From contig OY821775.1 of assembly GCA_963682175.1 (NCBI GenBank), positions 31,308,053 to 31,372,052 of the forward strand: a DNA stretch of 64,000 nt, in the 5' to 3' direction. How positions within the stretch are numbered: the stretch's first letter is position 1; each line of letters begins with the position of its first letter. The notes under the pieces are model-generated. The model made no database searches. It saw nothing but the letters and a program-made list of their open reading frames with translations, and was not told the DNA's origin. Below, piece after piece: positions 35,290 through 47,084 of the stretch. This stretch comes from Triglochin maritima (Eukaryota; Streptophyta; Magnoliopsida; Alismatales; Juncaginaceae). A program made the position numbers and the translations under genes.

Positions 35290-35511
35290 AAGGGTATAAA
35301 TGTCGGTTGTACCTAGTAGCCGTCATCTCTCCTTTCAAAAAGAGAATAGACGTCGGTAATTAGGTACAACCGATGTCTATATATACGTATGGTTTTAAGT
35401 GACCAACTTCTAGGTATATACGACACATAGATAGGCATCAGGTTAGGGGAGCCCTGTAGCTGACATATATACCCCTTATAGCCGACGTATATTCCCTTTT
35501 CTGCACTAGTG
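35290..35511 (+). repeat. Right subterminal repeats and terminus of CACTA-B
   Basis: GACGTCGG-type units in both orientations occur near 35301, 35345, 35368, 35432, 35463 and 35480. The terminus CGACGTATATTCCCTTTTCTGCACTAGTG (inverted CACTAGTGCAG) ends at 35511. Confidence 0.85.
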
Positions 35512-36007
35512 AGGGAATATATGCTTAAATCTCTTTGGAAAGAAGCTAAATTACCACCAAGATGGTCCCTTTTAAATATGAACAGGAGCAAACCATCAAG
35601 CCCCAAAAACTCAAAACCCAAATTGTTGCAGCAATATGGTTCCTTGAAATACAAGAAGGAATAAGTTGTCAAGCTCCAACTCCGAACGAGCCTCTATACA
35701 AATGTATCATTTCTGGCCTGAACTCAACTGCCTCGTACTTTCAACTATTCGATATATGATAATAGTTTGTGAAATATATATCATGTATTCATCTTTTGTG
35801 CACCATATAAATCTACCAAAATTGATGTATTCCTATATCCAATAAAATGGAATATTGAACTTATATGATTTTGTTGTCATTTGCATTTTCTTTACATAGT
35901 GTTACAAATGGTGGCATGATTGTGGCAATAGTGAGGCATTCTTCTATACGAAGTAGTAAGGTGTGGAATTCTATTATGAATTCTTGAGAGGTCTTCGCAA
36001 CACCAAA
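35512..36007. other. Unassigned insertion sequence in CACTA-A (right part)
   Basis: This is the sequence between the end of CACTA-B and resumed TNP2. A 47-codon open stretch from 35527 (MLKSLWKEAKLPPRWS) and an AATAAA at 35841 are the only notable items. It could be the end of a captured transcript, but I recognise no gene. Confidence 0.35.
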
Positions 36008-38655
36008 ATATAATACATATAAAAGAACCAAAAACCTACGTTAAACAATATTCTATATGGGTGAGTTTGAAAAGTTACATTCCTACCACAGATGCAATAT
36101 TTCATGATACAAAACAAAACGCAGTGGACCAAAGCACAATGTAGATGATGATGATTTGAAAATCAAAGGACCTCCTGCTAAAGTTTTGTGGTATCTTACG
36201 ATAATACCAAGGCATAAACATTTCTTTGAGCATAAGGAGGACTCAAAAAACTTGACATGGCATGTTGATCATGAGAAACCAAATGATCAGTTGCTACGTC
36301 ATCCTGCATATTCACCTCAATGGAAAAAGTAGATTACGACTTTCCTTTGTTTGGTGAAGAATCCAGGAATCTTCGACTTGGACTTTGTACCGACGGAATG
36401 AAGTCTTTTGGTAGTCTGAGTAGCATTCATTGTTCTTGGCTTGTTCTGCTTGTAATTTACAATTTGTCACCATAGTTATGTATGAAACACAAATATATTA
36501 TGTTGTCCTTAAGGATTAATAGTCCGAAGCAACCTAGAAATGACGTAGATGCGTATTTAAGACACTAAATTGATGACCTAAAGAGATTGTGGGATGGAGG
36601 AGAGCCAATTTTTATGCTTATCTTCAGCAATCATTTGTAATGCGGGCAATGATTTATTTCACGATTAATGACTTCCCCGCGTATGGTAATCTTTCTGCTT
36701 ATTTTGTTAAAGGTGATAAAGCTTGTTCAATTTGCGAAGAGAATACACTCTCCTTGCAACTTGTTAATGGTTGTAAGGTAGTCTATCTTTGTCATCAGAG
36801 ATTTTTGCCAAACTCGCATCCTTATCATAGGTTGAGGAAGATATTTAATTGAAAACAAGAGTTTCAGAATTCAGCAGTTGAAATCAGCATCGAAAAGGTG
36901 TAGGAACGTGTAATGAAAGTTGAATGTGAGTTTCGAAAACCGTACAAATTAGCAAATGACAAAAGTTCTTGGAAAAAATATACATATTTTTTGATATTCC
37001 TCACTGGAAAACTTTAGATGTTAGACATTGTATTGATGTGATGCATATAGAGTAAAATGTTTGTGATAGTCTTGTTGACACTCTGTTGAACATACCTAGT
37101 AAGACAAATATGGATATAATGTTAGACTTGATCTTGTCGACCTTGGTATACATGCAACGCTGGAACCAGAGAAGAAGGGAGACCAAAGCGACTTACCTCC
37201 AGTTTGTAATACGTTGTCTAGAAAGGAGAAAAACACTCTCTGTCAGTGTTTGAATGATGTAAGGGTTCCATAGGGTTATTCTTCAAATATTAGTAGTCTC
37301 GTTGTTATGAAGGATTTGAAACTTATGGGGATGAAGTCTCACAATTGCCACACTTTAATGCTGATTTTGTTACTTGTAGCAGTCAGATCCATATTATTGA
37401 AACATGTTAGACATGCCATCATAAAGTTGTGTGTTCTTTTTTCAACAAGACTTGCAGTAAAGTGATCGATCCCGTGTAGTTAGATTAGTTGCAGAATGAA
37501 ATCGTGGTCACATTATGTCAATTGGAGATGTATTTTCCACCTACTTTTTTTGATATTATGATTCATCTAGTTATTCATGTGGTTAGGGACGTTAAATTGT
37601 GTGGACCCATTTTTTAAGGTGGATGTATCCTTTCGAGTGCTATATGAAAGTGTTGAAAGATTATTGTAAAAATTGTTGAATGCCATATGCTAGTATTGTT
37701 GAAGGATACATAACTGAGGAGGTTATCGAGTTTTCCACTGGATTCCTAGCGAACACCAAAAGTGTTGGACTTCCTAACAATCGTAATGATGAACATTTTG
37801 ATGGTAAAGGGATGCGTGGGATGAAAATGTTAAATCCAAATGGCGATAACTTAATGACAACATATTTGTATGTGTTGTGCAATTCAAATAAAGTTCAACC
37901 TTACCTAAATGAACACATGAATCTTTTAAAAGAAAGAAATTCTTTATGGAGGAATCAAATAGTAATTAATAGCCATAATAAGAATTTCATATCTTGGTTC
38001 AAAAAAGTTTCTTGCAAGCGTGATGTTTCGGAAATAAAAGAGTGGTTGACCTACGGTCCGCTGTCTGATGTTAGAAGTTACAGTGGCTATCATATCAATG
38101 AATACTCATTCTACAGTGTTTGTAAAGATGCCAAAAGTATTATTCATAATAGTGAGGTCACTTTAATAGCAGAGTCTTTGCATGTGTCTAGTCCTAAAGA
38201 TAAGAAACCATGGATACGCTGACATGTCCTATTATGGGGTAATTGAAGACATATGGGGGCTGGACTTTGTTAAATTCAATGTGCACGTATTTAGAGGCAA
38301 GTGGGTTGACAATAAAAGTGGAATTTGAGTTGATGACTTGGGGTTCACTTTAATTGATTTTTTTGAAAGAAGGATTTAAAAGAGAACCATTTATTTTGCC
38401 GTCCTAAGCGAAACAAGTCTTCTATGATCCATATGATAAGAAATGGTAAGCAATTCTAGAAGGGAATTTTTTTATATCAGATGGTAATCTCATCGAGTAT
38501 GAAGAGACACCATCTTTCTCTAAGCAAGCACCCGAGTTGAAGTGACTAGATTACGAAATACATGTTAAGACTTTAATCGCAAGGGATGACCATGGTGAAG
38601 ATATATGGATTGAAAATCCGTTGAGAAAAAAGAAATCGTAAAGGTGAAGTGTAAT
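36008..38655 (+). pseudogene. CACTA-A transposase TNP2, core and C-terminus
   Basis: Joined over several frames it follows the TNP2 (PF02992) order: GPPAKVLWYLTIIPRHK, LTWHVDHEKPNDQLLRHP, LCTDGMKSFGSLSS, FTINDFPAYGNLSAY with Cys-rich KACSICEENT (36589-36852), LDVRHCIDVMHIE (37012), then the DUF4218-like part (VVTLCQLEMYFPP, 37500; YASIVEGYITEEVIEF, 37680). The DUF4216-like end follows: RYSGYHINEYSFYSV equivalent, YYGVIEDIWGLDF (38230) and QVFYDPYDKKW (38405). It would cut and paste the element. About eight stops or frameshifts make it dead. Confidence 0.9.
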
Positions 38656-38744
38656 TTTCAATAATAACCATTTAATGTCTAGATTTTACTTTTTGATGTC
38701 TTGATTTTACTTTTTATAGTATCCTGGCTCCTAAAAAGTAACCC

Positions 38745-40742
38745 ACTCTATTAGAGTCTGATGTCTCGAAAATATACATTTCACGAGGTCCTACTCTCAT
38801 CAACGAATTTGTGGTAAAAAAGAATAGAGACGGTAAAATTCTGATCCAGTTTGATAGCTGTCTTGAGCAGATAGGCTTGTTGTATGATCACTGGTATTGT
38901 TTTGTGGGGATCCTAACGAGGTCCAAAGTTGACATATGTTTGTCGAGTTGCGCCAAAGTTGATGAGAAGGTTAAAGACACCATTTGGGATGACGTGCAGG
39001 TAATGAGTCTTTTATAATGTTCGTTAGTTTTAGTGAAACGTTTAATTTATAGAAATTGAAAATGTTAACGTGTTATAGGCATGTTTTGAGTTCCCATACA
39101 CTGCAACTTGGAAGAAAACGTGGTAGAAATACGTTGCGGTCTGTTGAAGGGACATCAAGACAAAGTTAACAAGCAAGTGGATATTCGTGTACATGGGCTC
39201 AATTCAAAAAATCAAGACAAACCCCAGAGTTTCAGGTAACTTATTTAATTCATAATATGAACTTATTAAGTTATTACTTTAAATGATATCTAATAAAATT
39301 GGTTGTAGGACCTCTGAGCAAAAAACAAGGAATGTCGATCTTCTAACAAGTATATTCATCGTTTGTCTCCATCGGGATACCAAAAATTAGAAGAACAAAT
39401 GATGGCCGAAAAACTCACCTGGAGGAAAGAAGAAGCAATTGACTCCGGTATGAGTGAGGATCAAACATGCAACTTGTCTCCTCCTTCCCCCGTACCTCGA
39501 TGTGATTCTTGGAAGAGAGCGAGGATAAACTCCGAAGGGGGGAGTACATCACAAGCGAGTTGAGAGTTGTCGACTCAAAGATAGTAAGTTGTATCACTTG
39601 TATGTCATTAAATCACATTCTAAAAATTTATATTTTTAAATTGTTTGTAACAATCTTTATACAACTTTAAGACTCTCTGAAGTTGTGAGAATCCCATGGC
39701 GATTTTGTTTCAGATGGTCGGAATGACATTCTCCGCGAAGTCTTCGAAAATGAAGAGCATCCGGGTCGTGTACGGGGTAGGGAGTAGGGTTGGACTGCGA
39801 CAATTTTATTTGAAGACTAATCACCCATGTTCATCGACAGTTCATACAAATTACGAGAAGAAATTTTTTGAATCGAAAATCAATTGCAATATGTTATGGA
39901 GATATTGGATTGGGTTTTGCCCACTTCTCCAAACGACCGTAGGACCGCTTCTTCCCCGGTGACCACTCCTTTGGTGCTGCCAGTTGTCAACCTTGTCCAA
40001 CCATCTGATTTCATGTCTCATTCTCAAGATTTGGCCCTTGTAGGTGGGCCCTCGCTTGGTAACTTGGAGGATGTCAGTAAATGCCATCTATTTGTTGAAG
40101 AGCCTGAGCGAAAATTGGTGGGACACGGAAATGTTTGTAACCTCTCTAAACACTTGTTCAAAGATGTGGAAGAGGGAGTCGTGAAGGTTGCCATGGGGAA
40201 TTGTTGAAATACTGATGTTTTGGTGCCAATTCCCGAAAAAGAGGTTGTTACCCTGGGTGAAGCATGTAGTGGGTTCCTGAGGTGGCCTCGTCATTTAGTA
40301 AAGCTTCAAGACATACGTGAGGTATCCTTTAATTTTGAAAACAAATATATTTCGATTTTGTTAATAGTGGCATTTCTAGCGTTTTTATATATATCGATAA
40401 GGTTTCAAGCGCCCGGAGCAAAGGATCAAACAACCAACCTCCAATCAACATTAATTTGCTACCAAAAAGGTGCAAAATCTTGTATCAATTAATGCTACTT
40501 AGGGAATCACAATCCTTAACTACCTTGCATTTGGAGGAGGAGGTTAAAGGTTTGTCGTTGAATTTATATGTCACAAAAGAGAATGTTATGCAATTCTTGG
40601 TGATAGATCAATTGTGCATATAAATTATCGACGTGCAGTTGAAGTAAGTGTTTTCTTGTGTATTAGATGAAATGTATTGAATAATTTTATCATAATTAAA
40701 ACACAACATAATTTTTACTCTTGTAGACACATTTATGATGTC
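38745..40742 (+). pseudogene. CACTA-A second gene (plant transposase/DUF8039/Ulp1), broken
   Basis: Exon-like parts in order: ISRGPTLINEFVVKK and LIQFDSCLEQIGLLYDHWY (38770-39000); TATWKKTW (39100); RLSPSGYQKLEEQMMAEKL with CDSWKRARINSEGG (39360-39560), which reads like the plant transposase PF03004; the EHPGRVRGVG-like motif (39755); an acidic and coiled segment; and DUF8039-like VEEPERKLVGHGNVCNLSKH with VTLGEACSGFLRWPRHLV (40090-40320). Then the first Ulp1 exon (40455-40640) and the start of the next, THLYD (40729), where an insertion cuts it at about 40742. It resumes at 50369. Confidence 0.82.
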
Positions 40743-40842
40743 TTAATTCTAATCACTTTTTAAACTAATTCCCTACTTGATTAAGCAATAAGATGTGCAG
40801 CGGAATAAACAAACAAAACAAGTAGGAAAAAAAAGCTAAGAT
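40743..40842. other. Left part of an unassigned insertion in CACTA-A
   Basis: One hundred bases between the interrupted Ulp1 exon and CACTA-D. With 48925-50368 they form one insertion of about 1.54 kb split by CACTA-D. Confidence 0.5.
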
Positions 40843-41180
40843 CACTAGTGCAAAATAGTCTCTACTCGTCGCCCAATAGACGTCGGCTGTTATAACAGCC
40901 GACGTCTAGTTGGGAAAAAATAGAATAGACGTTGGTCGTTACCAAGGCTGATGTCTACGGGGTACTATAGACGTCGGTTTTTTGAATACCCATTGCATCT
41001 GACGTCTATACCCTATACACGTCGACCTATAGACGTCAGTTGTTGGAATACCTATTGCATCCGATGTGTATCGCCTATAGACATCGACCTATAGACGTCA
41101 GATGTTATGGACGACCGACATCTATACTCCCATGCATATAGATGTCAGATGTCTATAACATCAGACGTCTATTGGTCTTA
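40843..41180 (+). repeat. Left subterminal repeats of CACTA-D, with a 32-bp palindrome
   Basis: At least ten units of the type TAGACGTC(A/G)G occur in both orientations within about 310 bp. The first two form a perfect palindrome at 40877-40908, centred on TTATAA. Later units have GACGTCAGATG or GACATCTATA forms. Such arrays are the expected binding sites of the accessory transposition protein. Confidence 0.9.
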
Positions 41181-42939
41181 AACAAATCGAATCAATTGCA
41201 TTTTCTGTCATCCATTCCAAACGAAAACCCAACCAAACCCTAGTCGTTCCGCGACCGAACCCTCCACCGTGATCGATCTCCGACCAATCTGCAGCAATCT
41301 CTGGCACCGTAGCGACGTCCCAACTTCTCCTCCCGTTCTCCAACCCTTTCCTCCATCTTCCTCCACATCCCTAACCACCGTAAGAGTTTCGTTTAGTTTT
41401 GGTTTGTTTAGTTTCGGATTTTAGGTGGAGTTATGTGTCTTGTCTGTCTTGGTAAACTTCTCCTCTTGTTCGGATCCAATGTTATTCGCAGGGTAGGTGC
41501 AGATGTTCGCTCATTTCGATGTTTCGTCTTTGGATTTTTCAGTTGAGTTGAAATGTGGATAACGTGTTCTTCAGTTTTTTGATTATGTGTTTGGAACGAA
41601 TTTGGTTGGATTCTGTAGGGTTTGTGTTGTTTGCATTGTTTATTTGTTGATAGTTGGTGGAGATTTGTGTTGCATTTGGTTGTTAATTGTGTGAAATTGA
41701 TTTTTTTGCATGTCGGATTTGGTGTTGGTTATTTATGATTTGCTTGTGGTCTTGTGTTGGTTGAAAATCATTTAGTTTGTTATTAAATCATGGTTTTGTT
41801 GTTGTTGGATGTGGTTTATATGTTGTTTGATTAATCAATTACCAGTCAAGTGTGGTTTAGATCTATCTATATTTGGCAGATTCGAGGGAGGACGTGCGTT
41901 CGAGAAGAAGGAGTACGTGTGTTCGCTGGTTCGTGATTCCACTCCCTTTTTCTCTTAGTTTGAATTGTTGTTAGTAATTTTTCCGTTGTGTTGAAAACTG
42001 ATGCATTGTAATATGTTTGGAAGAAATATAAATATATAAGCAATAAATTGTATGTTTGTGTCCACTTAGTTATGTATTTGTCAATAATCGTTGTAAATTG
42101 AGTTTGTTGGTAGCTTGCTCATGAGATTACGTACACAAGGAAATGATTAATAAACTAACTCACCTCAATCGACCTTATTATATATATTTAAGAAGACTAA
42201 GATTGTTATTTTGATGGAAGATACTATATATAGTAATAACTTCTTTTAGGAAGACTATGTCCACAGATAACATGTATCAAGGACTAGCCTTTAGCTATTT
42301 ATACTTTAACCAAGACGCCAATTTTGTTATGTGAAATATGTAAACATGTGTTGTGTCGATGTTTGAGGGGTTTGGATGTTGTGTGTTTGTGATGAATTGG
42401 GTGGAATTGAGATCAAGTTAATATCGTGTACTGTTATAAAATTTTCTTGTTAATTCCAGGATTTGAAGTTTTTTACATAGCAAATTTCAGGGGAGGCTCT
42501 GCCAAAATTTCAAAACAAATATAATCTCAATTGTTATTAATAACAAGGTATTTGAAAATAATAACTTAGATTTTATAATAAAAGGACTATAACTTAGGTC
42601 ATGTAAAAAACTTATGTTTAATTAGTTTAGTGAGTTCATACATTTATTTATGTTTAGCTTCGTTAAATGTTTATTTATTTAAGTTTATTTATGCTTAAAA
42701 CAATTTATTTTGTTTAGTTAAAATGTTTGTTTATGTTTAGTTTCTAATAACTCATTGCCCCCCTAAACAACTTGGCCTTTAATAACCTAAAACAAAAGAT
42801 TAGACAATATTGCTATGTCATTCATCATATAGGATTTGCATTCATCGTATTTATTATTTATTTTAAGATTTCTGTCATCGATTGCTGGCGTAAGGTACGT
42901 AATATCTTTCACTCATCATTCATTAGAAAACACACATTA
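41181..42939 (+). other. First exon region and intron of CACTA-D
   Basis: C-rich sequence with CCAAACCCTAGTCG and CCGACCAATCTGCAGC (41236-41380), then T/G-rich intron-like sequence. No protein product recognised. From about 42740 it aligns with copies A and B and contains the gypsy-leader-like start ATTGCTGGCGTAAGGTACGT. Confidence 0.55.
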
Positions 42940-42944
42940 GTTAG

Positions 42945-44548
42945 TGTTTGTTCATTTTAAATTTAGACCGCAAGTGCACAGCCGTCGGTGAAGACGGGGC
43001 AAGTAAGGGTCGTCCGCAGGGAGGTGAGCACCCTCTGGTTTGACCAAAATCAGATGGCAAAAAAAGGGAAAAGAGTTGTGGATATGCTAATCTACGTTAC
43101 ACTAAACTAGTAATAAGAACTAAGAAGGAAAAAACAACTAACGATGCAAACTAAATCAAGAGAGCCTAAAGTGGAAGTGGAAATCAGGAAGAGAGACCCC
43201 TGAGGGGTGGAGTGTGTGCACATATGAAGTGAAATAAGTGATGAATGATTCATGTAAGCATGTATGTGTGTGTGTCGTGTGTGTGTGTGTGTCTTCTTGC
43301 ATAGGAATTGTCTAAAGATGTGACAAAACATATCAATCCATTCACACACGATGTATCGGCAATTACTACTTGATTAATATAAGATTAGACTCAGCATGAG
43401 AAGTGTCTAAATATATGGCAAGACTCATCAAAAACCATAAACGCATGTGAAGAACAAAGCTAAGCATGGGAGGTGTCTAAATGTTATGGCAAAACCCATC
43501 AAAACAAAGTTTCTTCAATCAATCAAGCAAACACAAATACAAACACATAACTAACATGTAGCATATTCAACAGGAAATTTCAGTCAATAAAAATGAGAAA
43601 ACTAATCATGGGAAGTGTCTAAATCTTACGGTAAAACCCATCAAAATTCCCCAACATGTAGATGATTAAAATATCCCCAATGAACATACAAAACATGCAA
43701 GTCCACACAATAAATTTTTTATCAAACATCCAAACTTCACAATATATATGAACATCATCTCCACCCCCCAAAGGGGATGGATCTATTCACTACACATTAT
43801 TCTAGCAATTAAACTAAAGAAGAAAGGAGACATTCTAACTAATTTAGCCTAAGAACAAAGAAATAAGATGAAGCTAAGCATGCATAACAAAGAAACAACA
43901 TGAGAACAAAACAATGCAAAATTATTTTATTAAATGAGTCACATTACTAGTAGCATTCTTCTCCACCTTGAGTTTTTTCTTCAAGAAGAGAATACCACCA
44001 AATAATAGGTGAATACAAATGAGGAGGATGAGTTCTATTTATAGGGATGAAAAAGGTAACTAGGGACACTCCCTCGGTACGGGACTAATGAAACCTTCCC
44101 AGAATACACATAAACACATAACTCATGTCCTGGAGAAACCGGGTCGGATTTGGATACAAAGGGACCTCTTATTGGCTGTCACTTTTTCTCGGATCCAATC
44201 CATTTTCGGTTATGTTCTTTTGTTATTCAATTTTGTACATGGGATTCACTCGGTTTGGTAATTGGAGTTTCAGCCCGAATCTAATTGCCAAATACTCCTC
44301 CTGATGGTGTGGAGTTTCTTGATTTCCACATTGGCCCTTCGGTTTTACATTCGGGTCCCTCTCTTGTGCATCTTAGTCCGTAAGTCTTGCAACTTAGTCC
44401 TTTTTCTTGCTTTTAGGTCCTTTTTTGCCTCTTCTCCTCAATCCTATTTATTTCCTGAAACTCGAACATAAAAATCGTTACGTAGCATTGTTTAGTTTCA
44501 AGATAATGGATATAAGACACAAATGAATACATGAAATGATGTCAATCA
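42945..44548 (-). mobile_element. Solo Athila-type LTR in CACTA-D
   Basis: The sense strand runs from TGATTGACATCATTTCATG to TGAACAAACA. It is flanked by the perfect GTTAG duplication (42940-42944 and 44549-44553). It is 1604 bp and very similar to the solo LTR at 28959-30534, and in the same orientation. It splits the gypsy-leader-like part of the CACTA intron inside the motif CATTAGTTAGTAGGA. Confidence 0.96.
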
Positions 44549-45154
44549 GTTAGTAGGACTTGCATTGTAACAAGAGTGAGGTGAGTGTTTGTTTGTTAGA
44601 TTAATGTTTGAAAAACACCTAGGGGGCAGTCACCTATAGGAGATGATGTGGGGGATTTCATCACCATTTCCTTGGCACAAAACCACTTAATAAAAGAGTC
44701 TTAATAAAATCAATTAGACATTGGGCCCAGGATTTGCGGACGCATTAAGGAGAGGAAACTGTTTAAGACCGTTATGGCCTGAACTTCGTTGCCCGTCTAG
44801 TCTCATTGAGATTTTAGGGACCTGCGGGTTCTTGAATTCCTACAGACTAGTGGTCATTAGTGGGACCTCGAAAATAGGCAGTGTCTAGTACTAAGGCCCT
44901 ATAGTGTGAAGGGAATGTGTCATGAAATCCTACATAGTGGACTTTAGGCTTGTTTTGGCCTTGATTCCTTAGTTAGGTTTCTATTCTTCGTTATTCCCAC
45001 ATTAGATTAAGGGCTTCATCTACTCTCCTATGAGTCAATCTTTTGTCATCTTAATGTCTCTGAATCTTCTCATCTACGAACATATTCTTTTAAATTGAAA
45101 TTGTATTTATTTCCTCCAATAATAACTATCGTTTTTGTTAATGTTTAGATTGAA

Positions 45155-45830
45155 ATGGATCGAGAGTGGATTCTTTCAAATGGATTGAGTGATGAGTATG
45201 ATAACATAGTGAATATGTTCTTAGAGGTTGCCAAAAACATTCAAAAAGAAAGAAAGACAACGACATGGCGTATTGTCTGTGCAATAAGTGTCATAATATG
45301 TCAGTGCTGGCTTTTAGGAAAATGAAAGATCATTTGTTTGAGAAAGGTTTCGAACCAAATTACAGATGATGGATATGGCACGACGAAAATGAATCATTTA
45401 GTCATTCCAAGAATGACGGAGGCAACGTTAGTGTTGAAGGTCACTTACAGGAAATGGTTCACGATATGACTGAAAAGTTTTCGTCGACCCCCGATTTACT
45501 TGGTAGTTTGTTGAGTGACAATGAGAAACCGTTGTATAATAGTTGTACCAAATTCACTAGATTGTCAGCTGTATTGAAGTTGTACAATTTAAAAGTAGGA
45601 AATGGTTGGTCCGATGTCAGTTTCACATCAATGTTGAAGTTATTGAAAGAGATGTTTCCAGATGATAATGAGTTGCCAGATAGAACTTATGATGCTAAGA
45701 AAGTGTTGTGTCCAATGGGAATGGAATATAGGAAGATACATGCATGCCTGAACAATTGTATATTTTATAAGGGTAAATTTCAAAACAAATTTAACGAACA
45801 AGTGCATATTCGGAGAATACCAGGATAGAA
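45155..45830 (+). pseudogene. CACTA-D transposase TNP2, N-terminal exon
   Basis: The ATG at 45155 gives MDREWILSNGLSDEYDNIV and then a frameshift. It continues YCLCNKCHNMSVLAFRKMKD (Cys signature), a stop at 45368, and an open stretch to 45828: DLLGSLLSDNEKPLY, VLKLYNLKVGNGWSDVSF and MFPDDNELPD, ending in YRKIHACLNNCIFYKGKF. This is the best preserved N-terminal half in the window. The following core is missing; the next bases belong to the second gene. Confidence 0.9.
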
Positions 45831-47030
45831 ATCCATGTGATGTCTATAACTTTATCACTCTGAATCAAAGGGAGCAATTCAGAAAATCTAGACATAGCCC
45901 GGAGTTCGAGGTAACTGAGTTTAATTTAGAATATGAACTTATTAAGTTATTGTTTTAAATTACAATCTAATAAACCTTGTTTTAGGCCATCCGAGCCAAA
46001 AACCAAAAGATTAGATCTTCTAACAAGTATACACATCGTATCTCTCGAGCGGGGTACCAAAAGTTAGAAGCACAAATGATGGCTGAAAAAATTGCTCTGA
46101 ATAAAGAAGAGGCAATTGACCCTGGTATGAGTGAGGAGCAAGCAAGTAAGCTATCTCTCCTTCTCCCGTAGCTCGTTGTGATTCTTGGAAGAGAGCGAGA
46201 GTAAACTCCAGAGGGGAATACGTCACAGACGAGTTGTAGGGGACCATCTCGAAGATAGTAAGTTGTATTACTTGTATATGTTATTAATTCAGATTAAGTA
46301 ATTATATATTTTTCAATTGTTGGTAAATATTTTTTTAAAACTTTAGGACTCTCTGAAGTTGAGAGAATCTCAAGGAGAATTTGCATCCGATGGTTGGAAT
46401 GATATTCTACGCGAGGTCTTAGGAAACGATGAACACCCCGGTTGTGTGCGGGGGTAGGGAGTAGAGTTGTACTGCGAGAATGTTATGGAAAAACTCAACG
46501 GTCTACTTCGTCGAGAGGTCATACCAAATGCCAGCAAGAGATTGCAGATTTGAAGAATATGTTGCAACTTTTTTTGGAGAAATTGGATCGTGATTTGCCG
46601 ACTTCTCCTACCCGTCGTAGGACCCGTTCTTCCCCGGATACCACTCCTCCAGTGCAGCCAGTGTTCCACCCTGATCGACAATATGATTTCGTGGCTCTTT
46701 CTCAAGAATTGGCCCTTGTCGGTGGTCCTTCATTTGGAAAGTTAGATGATGGATCTAGATGTGCTTTATTTGTCGAAGACCCTGATCGAAGATTGGTGGG
46801 ACACGAGAAAGTTTATAACATCTCCAGACACCACTTCACTGTGGTGGGAGAGGGAGAAGTAAAGGTTGCAGTGGGGAGTTGCTTAGATGCTGGTGCTTTG
46901 GTGCCATTTCCGAAAGAAGAGATTGTTACTCTCGGCGAAGCTATCAGTGGGTTCGTGAGGTGGCCTAGTTATTTAGTAGAGCTAAACGACAAACATGAGG
47001 TATCCTTTAATTTTGAAAGACTTTAAATTC
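45831..47030 (+). pseudogene. CACTA-D second gene: plant transposase region and DUF8039-like domain
   Basis: Parts in order: FRKSRHSPEFE (45880), an intron, RISRAGYQKLEAQMMAEKI and EEAIDPGMSEEQ (46040-46140), an intron, SLKLRESQGEFASDGWNDIL with the EHPGCVRG motif (46348-46450; the GRVR form is usual in PF03004 transposases), a helical segment, and the DUF8039-like domain (EDPDRRLVGHEKVYNISRHH, EVKVAVGSCLDAGALVP, VTLGEAISGFVRWPSYLVEL; to about 47000). A stop after CVRG and a frameshift break it. The DUF8039 part is open from 46442 to 47026. Confidence 0.82.
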
Positions 47031-47084
47031 AAATTTGTTAACAATTGTATTTTTAACGATTGTATATATATCTATAAGGTGTCA

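Larger units (their letters stand above)
28593..35511 (+). mobile_element. CACTA-B, internally deleted
   Basis: The left end CACTATTGCATACGG and the inverted right end CACTAGTGCAGAAAAGGG are both followed inward by GACGTC-type subterminal repeats. Flanks are ATG and AGG, an imperfect 3-bp duplication, so pairing of the ends is likely but not certain. Inside are a solo LTR, the 5' leader, the TNP2 start and the second gene with Ulp1. The TNP2 core is missing. Confidence 0.8.
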
